A stretch of 64,000 bases of DNA from Parabacteroides sp. TM07-1AC (lineage in GTDB: Bacteria; Bacteroidota; Bacteroidia; Bacteroidales; Tannerellaceae): contig NZ_QUKD01000008.1 in the NCBI RefSeq assembly GCF_003480915.1, positions 151,854 through 215,853 on the forward strand, read 5' to 3'. Under the pieces are notes generated by a model, which was given only the letters and a program-made list of their open reading frames with translations, did no database searches and had not been told where the DNA came from. The position numbers and the translations under genes were made by a program. Positions 27,462 to 35,957 of the stretch are shown here, piece by piece (position 1 is the stretch's first letter; the number at the start of each line of letters is the position of its first letter).

Positions 27462-28895
27462 ATGGGAAATCCAAGAGCATTCCTCACCATACATAGACAA
27501 GAAGCAGGCTATCGTCCTGTAGAAGATCGTATCGACGATTTCAGCGAAGTAGAACAAACACTCAACAGCAGCGATCGCCGCCGTCAGGCTTCCCGTTGCA
27601 TGGACTGCGGCGTTCCTTTCTGCCATTGGGCTTGCCCGCTCGGAAACAAACAACCGGAATGGCAAGACTTCCTTTATAAAGGACAATGGCGTGAAGCCTA
27701 TCACGTACTGGAACAGACCTGCGACTTTCCGGAATTTACCGGCCGCATCTGCCCTGCCCTCTGCGAAAAAAGCTGCGTGCTGAAACTGAGTTGCGACGAA
27801 CCCGTCACCATCCGTGAGAATGAAGTCGCCATCATCGAAGCTGCCTTCCGTGAAGGTTTGGTACAGCCGGTCACCCCCGTACGTAACGGTAAACGCGTCG
27901 CCGTCATAGGCAGCGGTCCGGCAGGACTGACTGTTGCCAACCAGTTAAACCGCAAAGGATACGAAATCACAGTCTTTGAAAAAGACGAACTACCGGGTGG
28001 CCTGCTCCGTTTCGGCATCCCGAACTTCAAACTGAGCAAAAACATCATCGACCGGCGTATCCGCCTGATGGAAAAGGAAGGTATCCGTTTCCGGGTCAAC
28101 ACCATGGTAGGAAAAGAAATCCTTGCCAAGGATATAGTAAAGGAATACGATGCCGTCTGCATCGCCATCGGAGCAGAAACACCCCGTGACCTGCCGATCG
28201 AAGGCCGCAACCTGAAAGGCGTCCATTTCGCCCTCGAACTGCTGGGACAGCAAAACCGTCTTTTGGAGGGTATCGTCATCCCTCCCAAAAGCATCATCAA
28301 CTGTAAAGGCAAGAAAGTTCTTGTCATCGGCGGCGGTGATACCGGAAGCGACTGCGTAGGAACAGCCAATCGTCACGGTGCAGCAAGTGTGACACAGATC
28401 GAGATCATGCCGCAACCGCCTATCGGTCATAACCCTGAAACTCCCTGGCCCATGTATCCACAGGTACTAAAGACCAGCAGCAGCCATGAAGAAGGTTGCC
28501 TTCGCCGGTGGAATCTCGCTTCCTGCCGTTTCATCGGAGATAAAAATACGTTGAAAGGCGTAGAAGTAGAGGAAGTAGAATGGCATTCATCTGCAAACGG
28601 AGGCCGTCCCGAAATGAAACTGACGGGAAAGAAAGAGATCATCGAAGCCGACCTCGTATTCCTGGCCATGGGTTTTGTCCATCCCGAACAGGAAGGTCTT
28701 GTCAAAGAGCTTTCACTGGTAGTAGATACCCGTAAAAACATTGTCGTCGACCATAAGCACCAGATAGCCGACAGCAAACTATTCGCCTGCGGCGATGCCG
28801 TCAGTGGCGCCAGCCTGGTCGTTCGCGCCATGGCTTCGGGCAGGGAAACGGCAAAAGCAATAGATTGTTATCTGCAACCAGACAGCAACACCTAA
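27462..28895 (+). CDS. gltD: Glutamate synthase small subunit
   Basis: Oxidises NADPH and passes electrons to GltB. The 477-residue protein has an N-terminal iron-sulfur region (CMDCGVPFCHWACPLGN; GRICPALCEKSCV), FAD-binding GSGPAGLTVANQL, NADPH-binding GGGDTGSDCVG and the C-terminal FACGDAVSGASLVVRAM. ATG 27462 lies 34 bp after the gltB stop, so the two are co-transcribed. Upstream in-frame codons would overlap gltB and lack family similarity. Confidence 0.96.
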   Translation: MGNPRAFLTIHRQEAGYRPVEDRIDDFSEVEQTLNSSDRRRQASRCMDCGVPFCHWACPLGNKQPEWQDFLYKGQWREAYHVLEQTCDFPEFTGRICPALCEKSCVLKLSCDEPVTIRENEVAIIEAAFREGLVQPVTPVRNGKRVAVIGSGPAGLTVANQLNRKGYEITVFEKDELPGGLLRFGIPNFKLSKNIIDRRIRLMEKEGIRFRVNTMVGKEILAKDIVKEYDAVCIAIGAETPRDLPIEGRNLKGVHFALELLGQQNRLLEGIVIPPKSIINCKGKKVLVIGGGDTGSDCVGTANRHGAASVTQIEIMPQPPIGHNPETPWPMYPQVLKTSSSHEEGCLRRWNLASCRFIGDKNTLKGVEVEEVEWHSSANGGRPEMKLTGKKEIIEADLVFLAMGFVHPEQEGLVKELSLVVDTRKNIVVDHKHQIADSKLFACGDAVSGASLVVRAMASGRETAKAIDCYLQPDSNT

Positions 28896-29171
28896 AAACA
28901 GTCGGCATCGGCCATCCCAAGAGAACGCTTTGCGTTCTTGAAAGGCCTCAGCGGATGAGCGTTAAACGAAGGAGGAAGACGGAGCGATTAAAAAAATCCG
29001 TTGTTTGAGCGCAGCGAGTTTCGGATTTTTCAGCGTAGTCTTTCGCCGGAGTAGCGAAGCCGGTGCAGCCTTGATCTTTTCTTTGCTTCGTTTCTTTTGG
29101 ATCAAGCCAAAAGAAATGAAGGCCCGCCCGGTGGCAAACCGGATAAAACGAACATTAAAACAATAACGATT
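28896..29171. other. Structured spacer between gltD and asnB
   Basis: No gene seen. It is rich in hairpins: AGAACGC-TTT-GCGTTCT at 28922-28938; AAAAAATCCG (from about 28984) pairing with CGGATTTTT; CTTGATC with GATCAAG; and a perfect 10-bp stem TTTCTTTTGG/CCAAAAGAAA at 29091-29116. It reads like a dispersed Bacteroidales intergenic element, from recollection, but only one copy lies in this window. Confidence 0.5.
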
Positions 29172-30836
29172 ATGTGTGGCATTACAGCAATCTTCAACAT
29201 CCGTGAAGACGCCTCCGCCCTCCGTGGCCAGGCATTGGAAATGAGTAAACGAATCCGTCACCGCGGACCGGACTGGAGCGGCATCTACCAGGGACGCACT
29301 GCCATCCTTGCCCACGAACGCCTCTCCATCGTCGACCCAGCCTCCGGTGGTCAGCCTCTGAAAAGCAAAGACGGCAAACTGATCCTGACCGTGAACGGTG
29401 AAATCTATAACCACCGCGAAATCCGTCAGGAATTAAAAGATGAATACGAATTCATGACCGGTTCCGACTGCGAAGTCATCCTCGCCCTCTATCGTAAGTA
29501 CGGTACCGGTTGTGTCGAACGGCTCAGCGGCATCTTTGCCTTCGCCCTCTACGACGAAGAAAACGACACCTACCTGATTGCCCGCGACCCTATCGGCGTC
29601 ATCCCCCTGTATATGGGTTACGACGACCACGGCCATCTTCTCATCTCTTCCGAACTGAAAGGTCTGGAAGGTTTCGCCACCATGTACGACCAGTTCAAAC
29701 CCGGCCATTATTTCTATAGCAAAGATATCGACCTCACCCGATGGTACGTCCGTGACTGGATGGATTATGAAAATGTAAAAGAGAACCCCGCCCGTGTAGA
29801 AGAATTGCACGATGCCCTCGAAGCCGCCGTCCAGCGTCAACTGATGAGTGATGTCCCTTACGGTGTCCTCCTTTCCGGCGGCCTGGACTCTTCCATCATT
29901 TCAGCCATTGCCAGGAAATACGCTGCCAAACGTATCGAAACCGATAACAAAGCCGATGCCTGGTGGCCGCAACTCCACTCTTTCGCTATCGGCCTGAAAG
30001 GTGCCCCTGACCTGGCCGCAGCCAGGAAGGTAGCCGACTATATCGGCACCGTCCACCACGAAATCAACTATACGGTACAGGAAGGTCTCGATGCCATCCG
30101 CGACGTAATCTATTATATCGAGACGTACGATGTAACGACCGTCCGCGCCTCTACTCCGATGTATCTCTTGTCCCGCGTGATCAAAAGTATGGGTATCAAG
30201 ATGGTGTTGAGCGGTGAAGGAGCCGATGAAGTTTTCGGTGGTTATCTCTATTTCCACAAGGCACCCGATGCCCAAGCATTCCACGAGGAGACCTTACGTA
30301 AACTAAGCAAATTATACATGTATGATTGCCTACGTGCCAACAAAAGCCTTTGTGCCTGGGGTGTGGAAGGCCGTGTCCCCTTCCTCGACAAAGAATTTCT
30401 GGATGTGGCAATGCGCCTGAACCCAGCAGCCAAAATGTGCCAGGGCAAGACCATCGAAAAGAAAATCCTCCGCGAAGCCTTTGCCGGCATGTTACCGGAA
30501 GAAATCGCCTGGCGTCAGAAAGAACAGTTCTCCGACGGTGTAGGTTATAGCTGGATTGACAACCTAAAGAAGATCACCGACGAACTGATCACCGACGAAG
30601 AGATGAAACATGCGGCAGAACGTTTCCCGATCAATACGCCTCAAAACAAAGAGGAGTATTATTACCGTACTATCTTCGAAGAGCATTTCCCCAGCGAAAG
30701 TGCCGCACGCAGCGTTCCTTCCGTTCCGAGCGTCGCCTGCTCCACAGCTGAAGCATTGGCGTGGGATGCTACTTTCAGTAATATGAACGAACCGAGCGGA
30801 CGTTCTATCAAAGGAGTACATGAAGCGGCTTACTGA
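29172..30836 (+). CDS. asnB: Asparagine synthase B (glutamine-hydrolysing)
   Basis: Makes asparagine from aspartate, ATP and glutamine. The 554-residue protein begins MCGITAIFNI with nucleophile Cys2, which requires the start at ATG 29172 rather than an upstream in-frame codon. The glutaminase domain has RHRGPDWSG, HERLSIVDP and VNGEIYNHRE. The synthetase domain has the P-loop SGGLDSSI and VLSGEGADEVFGGYL. Likely expressed after gltBD on the same strand, although 276 bp of hairpin-rich DNA separates them. Confidence 0.96.
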   Translation: MCGITAIFNIREDASALRGQALEMSKRIRHRGPDWSGIYQGRTAILAHERLSIVDPASGGQPLKSKDGKLILTVNGEIYNHREIRQELKDEYEFMTGSDCEVILALYRKYGTGCVERLSGIFAFALYDEENDTYLIARDPIGVIPLYMGYDDHGHLLISSELKGLEGFATMYDQFKPGHYFYSKDIDLTRWYVRDWMDYENVKENPARVEELHDALEAAVQRQLMSDVPYGVLLSGGLDSSIISAIARKYAAKRIETDNKADAWWPQLHSFAIGLKGAPDLAAARKVADYIGTVHHEINYTVQEGLDAIRDVIYYIETYDVTTVRASTPMYLLSRVIKSMGIKMVLSGEGADEVFGGYLYFHKAPDAQAFHEETLRKLSKLYMYDCLRANKSLCAWGVEGRVPFLDKEFLDVAMRLNPAAKMCQGKTIEKKILREAFAGMLPEEIAWRQKEQFSDGVGYSWIDNLKKITDELITDEEMKHAAERFPINTPQNKEEYYYRTIFEEHFPSESAARSVPSVPSVACSTAEALAWDATFSNMNEPSGRSIKGVHEAAY

Positions 30837-30852
30837 CCGTGACAATAAAAGT

Positions 30853-30914
30853 GTTTCACTGGGAAGAAACAGTTGTTTCTCCTAGTTGAAACACTTGTTT
30901 CTACCTAATGAAAC
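30853..30914. repeat. Three 18-bp palindromes (GTTTC-N8-GAAAC) at exactly 22-bp period
   Basis: Copies at 30853-30870, 30875-30892 and 30897-30914 keep GTTTC and GAAAC arms but vary in the inner 8 bp. The array starts 17 bp after the asnB stop and lies between convergent asnB and cupin genes. Confidence 0.9.
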
Positions 30915-30953
30915 ACTTTCAAGGTTATAGTCGTCCGGGTAACATTCCGGCAG

Positions 30954-31292
30954 TTATAAAAAATCTTCCCTAACCGGACTAAACGTATCGATCAACACAC
31001 CGGTTTCCACACATTCGCATCCATGCAAAACACCCGGTTTCATATAAACGCCATCTCCTGTCCTGACGATCTTTGTTTCCCCGTCCGTCGTAAACTTAAA
31101 CACGCCACTGGCCACATAAGTAGTCTGTGTATGCGGATGTGTATGAGGTGCCCCGACTGCTCCGGTCTCAAACTTCACCTTTACCATCATCAAATCATCA
31201 TTATATCCCATGATCTGACGCTGCACACCTCCACCGAGGTCTTGCCATTCTATCTTTTCTTCAAATTGAAAATTAGCACTTTCCTGATTCAT
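30954..31292 (-). CDS. Cupin-domain protein
   Basis: A 112-residue single-domain cupin. GAVGAPHTHPHTQTTYVASG carries the first metal-binding motif (His-x-His with later Glu/Gln), and GDGVYMKPGVLHGCEC the second with its His. Likely a small metal-binding enzyme or sugar/cofactor binder; its substrate is unknown. ATG 31292, preceded by GAAAAGGAAATT, is preferred to an upstream in-frame TTG. Confidence 0.8.
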   Translation of the reverse strand: MNQESANFQFEEKIEWQDLGGGVQRQIMGYNDDLMMVKVKFETGAVGAPHTHPHTQTTYVASGVFKFTTDGETKIVRTGDGVYMKPGVLHGCECVETGVLIDTFSPVREDFL

Positions 31293-31471
31293 AATTTCCT
31301 TTTCATTAATTCGTTGTTCAATGCGTAAAGATAACTGATAATGTAGTTTTTTCAAATATCCATAGGGTATTCACTATATTTACACGTCAATTATCCGGTA
31401 TATTAGAATACCACTAATTATTTTACACATGAAAAACATTATATATTGAATACTAAATAAGTTTTTATCAA

Positions 31472-33691
31472 ATGAAATTGCGACTGATTTTATGTTGCCT
31501 TTTACTATCCCTCGGAAGTATATGGGCAAAAGATGATGTAAGAAAAGCCTCCGAGGCTCTGATCAAACGGGTTATCCCTGAAAAGGCAGCCTCGTTTAAA
31601 GTGGAAACGATTCAAGCGGAAGACGGTAAAGATCGTTTCGAAATCGAATCCAAAGGCAGTAAGATTATATTACGGGGAAACAACGGTGTATCTGTAGCGT
31701 CTGCACTTTATCATTATTTGAAATATTATTGTAACGCGCATATGTCATGGAACGGGGATAATCTGAATCTCCCGTCACGTCTTCCAAAAGTTCCGGAAAA
31801 AGTGGCGTGTCCGACCGCTTTCGACCATCGTGTCTATCTGAATTATTGTACCGTCAGCTACACAATGGCCTGGTGGGACTGGGAACGTTGGCAACGTGAA
31901 ATTGACTGGATGGCCATGCACGGTATCAATATGCCCCTGGCCGTAATCGGGCAGGAAGCTGTCTGGCAAAATACTTTACGCCGGTTTAAAATGAATGACG
32001 ATGAGATCCGTACATTCCTGGTCGGTCCGGCTTTCCAGGCATGGCAATGGATGACGAATATTGAAACATACGGAGGTCCGCTGCCACAATCGTGGATTGA
32101 TTCCCACAAAGAACTCGGACAGCAAATCCTGGAACGTCAGCGTGAACTGGGAATGACTCCTATCCTGCAAAGTTTCACGGGTTTCGTACCGATCAAACTA
32201 AAAGAGAAATATCCCGAAGCCCGCATCAAAGACAAGAATCGTTGGTGTAATGCGTTTACCGCCACCGTACAACTGGACCCGCTGGATCCTTTATTCAAAG
32301 AAATGGGACAAGCCTTTTTGGAAGAACAGCAAAAGCTATACGGCACAAACCATATTTATGCCGCCGATCCTTTTCACGAAGGGGCTGCTCCCAGCAATGA
32401 GAAGTCATATCTTGAAGCAGTAGGAAAAGTGATATGGGAAGTTGCCTCCGGTTTCGACCCCGAAGCCATCATAGCGATGCAAACCTGGTCGTTACGTGAA
32501 GCTATTGCCCGCACGTTCCCGCAAGATCGTCTGCTCTTATTGGATTTAGGAGGCTGGAACGTAGAGAAGTTCGACAGTTTTTGGAACTACCCGTATGTAG
32601 CGGGTGTATTGCATAATTACGGCGGACGTGTTTATATGGGAGGAAATCTGCCATTATATGCCAAAAATGCACATGAATTGAAGAAAAACCCTAAAGGAGG
32701 GAATATACAAGGTATCGGTCTCTTCCCGGAAGCGATCGAACATAATCCGGTCGTTTACGAACTATCTACAGAAATAACCTGGATGCAGGATGCTCCGGTA
32801 TTAGAACAGTGGGTCATGGATTATGCACGTGCCCGTTACGGAAAACTACCTCAGGGAGCCGAACAAGGCTGGAGAGTATTACTGGAAACGGTATATAGCG
32901 ATAAAGCAGGCAGATTACCTAGTACAGAAAGTGTTATGTGTGCCCGCCCAGCTTTAAACATTCAAAAAGTGGCAGCCAATGGCGACTTAAGCCGCCCCTA
33001 TTCTACTTCCCGTTTATGGGATGCCGTCAATTATTTTCTCCAGGCATCCGATGACCTGAAAGCAAGCGACACCTACCGATATGACCTGGTCGATGTCATG
33101 CGCCAATGTCTTTCCGATCTTTCTCTGCCTTTACAAAAACAAATAACAAAGGCTTATCAGTCTGGGGATAATGAGAAATTACAACAGGCAGGAGATCAGT
33201 TCCTCACATTAATCGATGACTTCGACCGGTTACTGGGAACCCGTTCCACGTTCTTGCTGGGTAAATGGATAAAAGAAGCGCGTCAATGGGGAACAACCGA
33301 CGAAGAAAAAGATTTATATGAATGGAATGCACGTACATTAGTAACGGTATGGGGTCCGAAACATCCTTCTGCCCACCTATTTGAATACTCGAACCGCCAA
33401 TGGGCAGGCTTAATGAAAAGTTATTATAAACCTCGTTGGGAAAAATTCATCAGTTATCTGAAAGTCCAGCCTAAAGGCGAATGGCGTTATGATGAACAGT
33501 ATATCCGTAAATCATTGGCTGAACGCCCGGCTTTGGATGCGAGCGATTTCTATACCCGTCTAACTAATTGGGAATATGAATGGGCCTTCAATAAAGAAAC
33601 CTATCCGGATACACCGCAAGGGAACGAAATCGAAATTGTAAAGGAGTTATATGCCAAATGGCTTCCGGTAATGAAACAAGTAAGTAAATAA
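31472..33691 (+). CDS. Alpha-N-acetylglucosaminidase, GH89
   Basis: Releases terminal alpha-linked GlcNAc, found on gastric-type mucin O-glycans and heparan sulfate. The 739-residue protein has a signal peptide (LRLILCCLLLSLGSIWA), a small N-terminal domain, then the NAGLU barrel (YTMAWWDWERWQREIDWMAM, GINMPLAVIGQEAVW). Predicted catalytic glutamates are near 304 (DPFHEGAAPS) and near 420 (GLFPEAIEHNPVVYEL), corresponding to human NAGLU E316 and E446. The all-helical C-terminal domain follows. It ends with a strong terminator and precedes the ECF sigma/SusCD locus, suggesting shared host-glycan use. Confidence 0.93.
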   Translation: MKLRLILCCLLLSLGSIWAKDDVRKASEALIKRVIPEKAASFKVETIQAEDGKDRFEIESKGSKIILRGNNGVSVASALYHYLKYYCNAHMSWNGDNLNLPSRLPKVPEKVACPTAFDHRVYLNYCTVSYTMAWWDWERWQREIDWMAMHGINMPLAVIGQEAVWQNTLRRFKMNDDEIRTFLVGPAFQAWQWMTNIETYGGPLPQSWIDSHKELGQQILERQRELGMTPILQSFTGFVPIKLKEKYPEARIKDKNRWCNAFTATVQLDPLDPLFKEMGQAFLEEQQKLYGTNHIYAADPFHEGAAPSNEKSYLEAVGKVIWEVASGFDPEAIIAMQTWSLREAIARTFPQDRLLLLDLGGWNVEKFDSFWNYPYVAGVLHNYGGRVYMGGNLPLYAKNAHELKKNPKGGNIQGIGLFPEAIEHNPVVYELSTEITWMQDAPVLEQWVMDYARARYGKLPQGAEQGWRVLLETVYSDKAGRLPSTESVMCARPALNIQKVAANGDLSRPYSTSRLWDAVNYFLQASDDLKASDTYRYDLVDVMRQCLSDLSLPLQKQITKAYQSGDNEKLQQAGDQFLTLIDDFDRLLGTRSTFLLGKWIKEARQWGTTDEEKDLYEWNARTLVTVWGPKHPSAHLFEYSNRQWAGLMKSYYKPRWEKFISYLKVQPKGEWRYDEQYIRKSLAERPALDASDFYTRLTNWEYEWAFNKETYPDTPQGNEIEIVKELYAKWLPVMKQVSK

Positions 33692-33711
33692 GAAATTTGT
33701 TTCATATTCAT

Positions 33712-33761
33712 AAAAGATGCAATTTTATTATCAAACACACGATAATAAAATTGCATCTTTT
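33712..33761 (+). terminator. Strong terminator after the GH89 gene
   Basis: A perfect 21-bp stem: AAAAGATGCAATTTTATTATC pairs with its complement at 33741-33761 around AAACACAC, ending in a T run. Confidence 0.85.
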
Positions 33762-33767
33762 TATATC

Positions 33768-33979
33768 AGTTCTTGAAGAACTATTGCATCCACGTGATGC
33801 AAATATAGGATATATTTTATAATAAGTAGTTAAAAACCTGTCATTAATCAACTGTTTCTTTATTTGGAGTGATTTTTAATTATAATAGTTTTTTCTGTAT
33901 TTAATCTCTTTTATTTTGTTGTATGCTTTGAAATATAATCGATATCGTTTCGGCTTTTGGCGTGAGTTCTTCAAGAACT
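33768..33979. promoter_or_regulatory. 15-bp inverted repeat bounding the ECF sigma upstream region
   Basis: AGTTCTTGAAGAACT (33768-33782) and its exact complement AGTTCTTCAAGAACT (33965-33979) bracket 182 bp of AT-rich, gene-free DNA. Each copy is itself palindromic, so they may be paired operators or recombination sites. The right copy is 41 bp upstream of the sigma ATG. Confidence 0.55.
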
Positions 33980-34020
33980 ACGTACTATTTAAAAATCATA
34001 GCTTCCCCGCTATAAACAAA

Positions 34021-34599
34021 ATGAAAGAAAAGGAGACAAGTTCTATTGACGGTTTATTTTGGAAGATTGCAATCAAAGATGATGAAATTGCATTTCGCAC
34101 TCTTTTTTTTCAGTTTTTCTCTCCGTTATGTGTTTTCGCTCATAGATATATTGATCGTTGGGAAACATGTGAGGACATTGTACAGGAAACTTTTTTCAAA
34201 ATATGGAAAAACAGAAAGAATATTGAAATCAATACATCTAGCCGTAACTTTCTTATCACAAGCGTCAAAAACTCTTGTATCGATTTTCTTCGTAAACAGG
34301 AAACAGAGCTCAACTGGCAACAAAAAGAGATCGAAAATAATCCCTTACAATATACTTCAGGAGATATCTATTCAACCATAGAACTGGAACAGATGCTTTC
34401 TGCTGCACTAGCTAAACTTCCTGACAATATTCGGATCGTCTTTGAGAAAAACAGGTTCGAAGGTATGACTTATACTGAGATTGCAGCAGAACACAATATC
34501 TCGGTTAAGACAGTTGAAGCCTATATGACAAAAGCATTAAAACATCTCCGGATCGAGTTAAAGGATTATTTACCGCTGATGATTTTGTTGCTTTGGTAA
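34021..34599 (+). CDS. ECF-type RNA polymerase sigma factor (FecI-like)
   Basis: A 192-residue sigma factor. Region 2 lies in LCVFAHRYIDRWETCEDIVQ then ETFFKIWKN, and region 4 in LPDNIRIVFEKNRFEGMTYT then EIAAEHNISVKTVEAYMTKA. It is followed by a FecR anti-sigma and SusC with an STN domain, the standard trans-envelope signalling set in which substrate binding by SusC releases the sigma factor. ATG 34021 matches the usual start of such proteins; an upstream in-frame codon would span the inverted repeat at 33965. Confidence 0.9.
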   Translation: MKEKETSSIDGLFWKIAIKDDEIAFRTLFFQFFSPLCVFAHRYIDRWETCEDIVQETFFKIWKNRKNIEINTSSRNFLITSVKNSCIDFLRKQETELNWQQKEIENNPLQYTSGDIYSTIELEQMLSAALAKLPDNIRIVFEKNRFEGMTYTEIAAEHNISVKTVEAYMTKALKHLRIELKDYLPLMILLLW

Positions 34600-34615
34600 T
34601 AAAAACACTCTTTAA

Positions 34616-34646
34616 CATAGGGTCTCCCATAGGTTATACGTCTAAT
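34616..34646 (+). promoter_or_regulatory. Candidate ECF-sigma promoter before fecR
   Basis: CATAGGGT then, 19 bp from GGGT, CGTCTAAT. The same pair of boxes recurs upstream of susC at 35724-35755, which supports recognition by one sigma factor, plausibly the one encoded at 34021. Confidence 0.5.
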
Positions 34647-34661
34647 TTATAAAAAGCAAAA

Positions 34662-35684
34662 GTGGACATTCATACAGAACATATAATAGCATATCTTGAA
34701 GGTAAGCTTTCCATAGAAGAAAGAATAGCTTTCGACCAACAAATGCAATCCTCTCCCGACTTCAAAAAAGAAGTAGACGACATTCGTTTCATCTGGGAAA
34801 CCACGGCTGAACTCAAATTACATAAACAGATAAACACTCAGCAGAACTGGAAAAAAATATCAAAACAGATTGCTACAGATAAATATAAAAAGAAAATTCT
34901 GAGTTTTATTCGGACAGCAGCTGCGGTATTATTAATTCCGGTTTTATTTGCAACGTATACCTTATTCAACACAGTAAGGGAATGGAACAATATACCAGTA
35001 GAACAAGTGGAACTGAATACGGCTTATGGCCTAATATCCAAAATCACACTTCCCGATGGTTCTGAAGTATGGTTGAACTCCGGTTCTTCCATCTCCTATC
35101 CTAAACGCTTTACCAAGAATAAAAGAAGTGTGCAACTGGCTGGCGAAGCTTATTTCAAAGTAACATCCGATAAATCAAACCGTTTTGATGTAACAACAGC
35201 CAATGGATTGCAAATCAGTGCCTATGGTACTGAATTCAATGTAAAAGCCTACGAAGATGAGGATAAAATAGAAGCAACTTTGGCAAAGGGACATGTAGAA
35301 GTATCAGAAATTGGACAACCGGTATCCAGAACATTACACCCGGGCGAACAGGTGATATATTATAAAAATACCAGCAGAATGGAAGTCGACAAAGTCAATC
35401 TGGCAGTAGAAACTTCATGGAAAGACGGAAAAATGATATTCAGACGTGCCAACATGAATGAAGTTGTACAACGTCTTGCCCGACATTTTAATGTTGACAT
35501 CAAACTGGAAGGAGAAGAATTATATGATTATAAGTATTCTGCCACATTTACGACGGAGACCCTTCATGAGGTTTTACTTCTGTTAGAAAAAACGGCTCCT
35601 ATAAAATGTACAGTTATAGAACCGGAGCAAACGTCTGATTTTACATATTCACGACGTATAGTTATCATAAAAACAGTAAAGTAA
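34662..35684 (+). CDS. FecR-family anti-sigma factor
   Basis: A 340-residue inner-membrane protein. An N-terminal cytoplasmic sigma-binding part (MDIHTEHIIAYLEGKLSIEE) precedes one membrane segment near residues 85-105 (FIRTAAAVLLIPVLFATYTL), then the periplasmic FecR domain (ITLPDGSEVWLNSGSSISYP, GEAYFKVTSDKS, VSAYGTEFNVKAY-like block) and a C-terminal domain that meets the STN domain of SusC. It starts with GTG; no nearer ATG keeps the conserved N-terminus. It follows the sigma gene by 62 bp. Confidence 0.9.
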   Translation: MDIHTEHIIAYLEGKLSIEERIAFDQQMQSSPDFKKEVDDIRFIWETTAELKLHKQINTQQNWKKISKQIATDKYKKKILSFIRTAAAVLLIPVLFATYTLFNTVREWNNIPVEQVELNTAYGLISKITLPDGSEVWLNSGSSISYPKRFTKNKRSVQLAGEAYFKVTSDKSNRFDVTTANGLQISAYGTEFNVKAYEDEDKIEATLAKGHVEVSEIGQPVSRTLHPGEQVIYYKNTSRMEVDKVNLAVETSWKDGKMIFRRANMNEVVQRLARHFNVDIKLEGEELYDYKYSATFTTETLHEVLLLLEKTAPIKCTVIEPEQTSDFTYSRRIVIIKTVK

Positions 35685-35723
35685 GAACCACAAAAAAGAA
35701 AAAAAGAAAAAAGTTCATTTTCT

Positions 35724-35755
35724 CATAGGGTGTTTGCCCACACGTTACGTCTAAT
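35724..35755 (+). promoter_or_regulatory. Candidate ECF-sigma promoter before susC
   Basis: CATAGGGT followed 20 bp from GGGT by CGTCTAAT, matching the boxes at 34616-34646 (spacing 19). It would give a leader of about 195 nt before the susC ATG. Confidence 0.5.
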
Positions 35756-35827
35756 ATCAAAATAAAGATAAATGTTATAATTGTTAACTTAAAAAAGTAT
35801 TGTATGAGAATGGAAACCTAAAAGAAA

Positions 35828-35907
35828 AGCAGAAAAATGCTGGTCACATTTTCCTGCTTCAATCAAAAGAATTACCAATCCGAAAATCTCACCTGACGAA
35901 TGGTAAT
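35828..35907 (+). promoter_or_regulatory. Two hairpins in the susC leader
   Basis: AGCAGAAAAATG (35828-35839) pairs with CATTTTCCTGCT (35847-35858) with one mismatch around 7 nt. A second pair, ATTACCA (35871-35877) and TGGTAAT (35901-35907), follows. Both lie in the long untranslated leader and could affect RNA stability, translation or sRNA binding. Confidence 0.4.
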
Positions 35908-35957
35908 CCCCAACCAAGTTATTTTTCAAACCTAATTAAATTTGATAATGTGAATTT

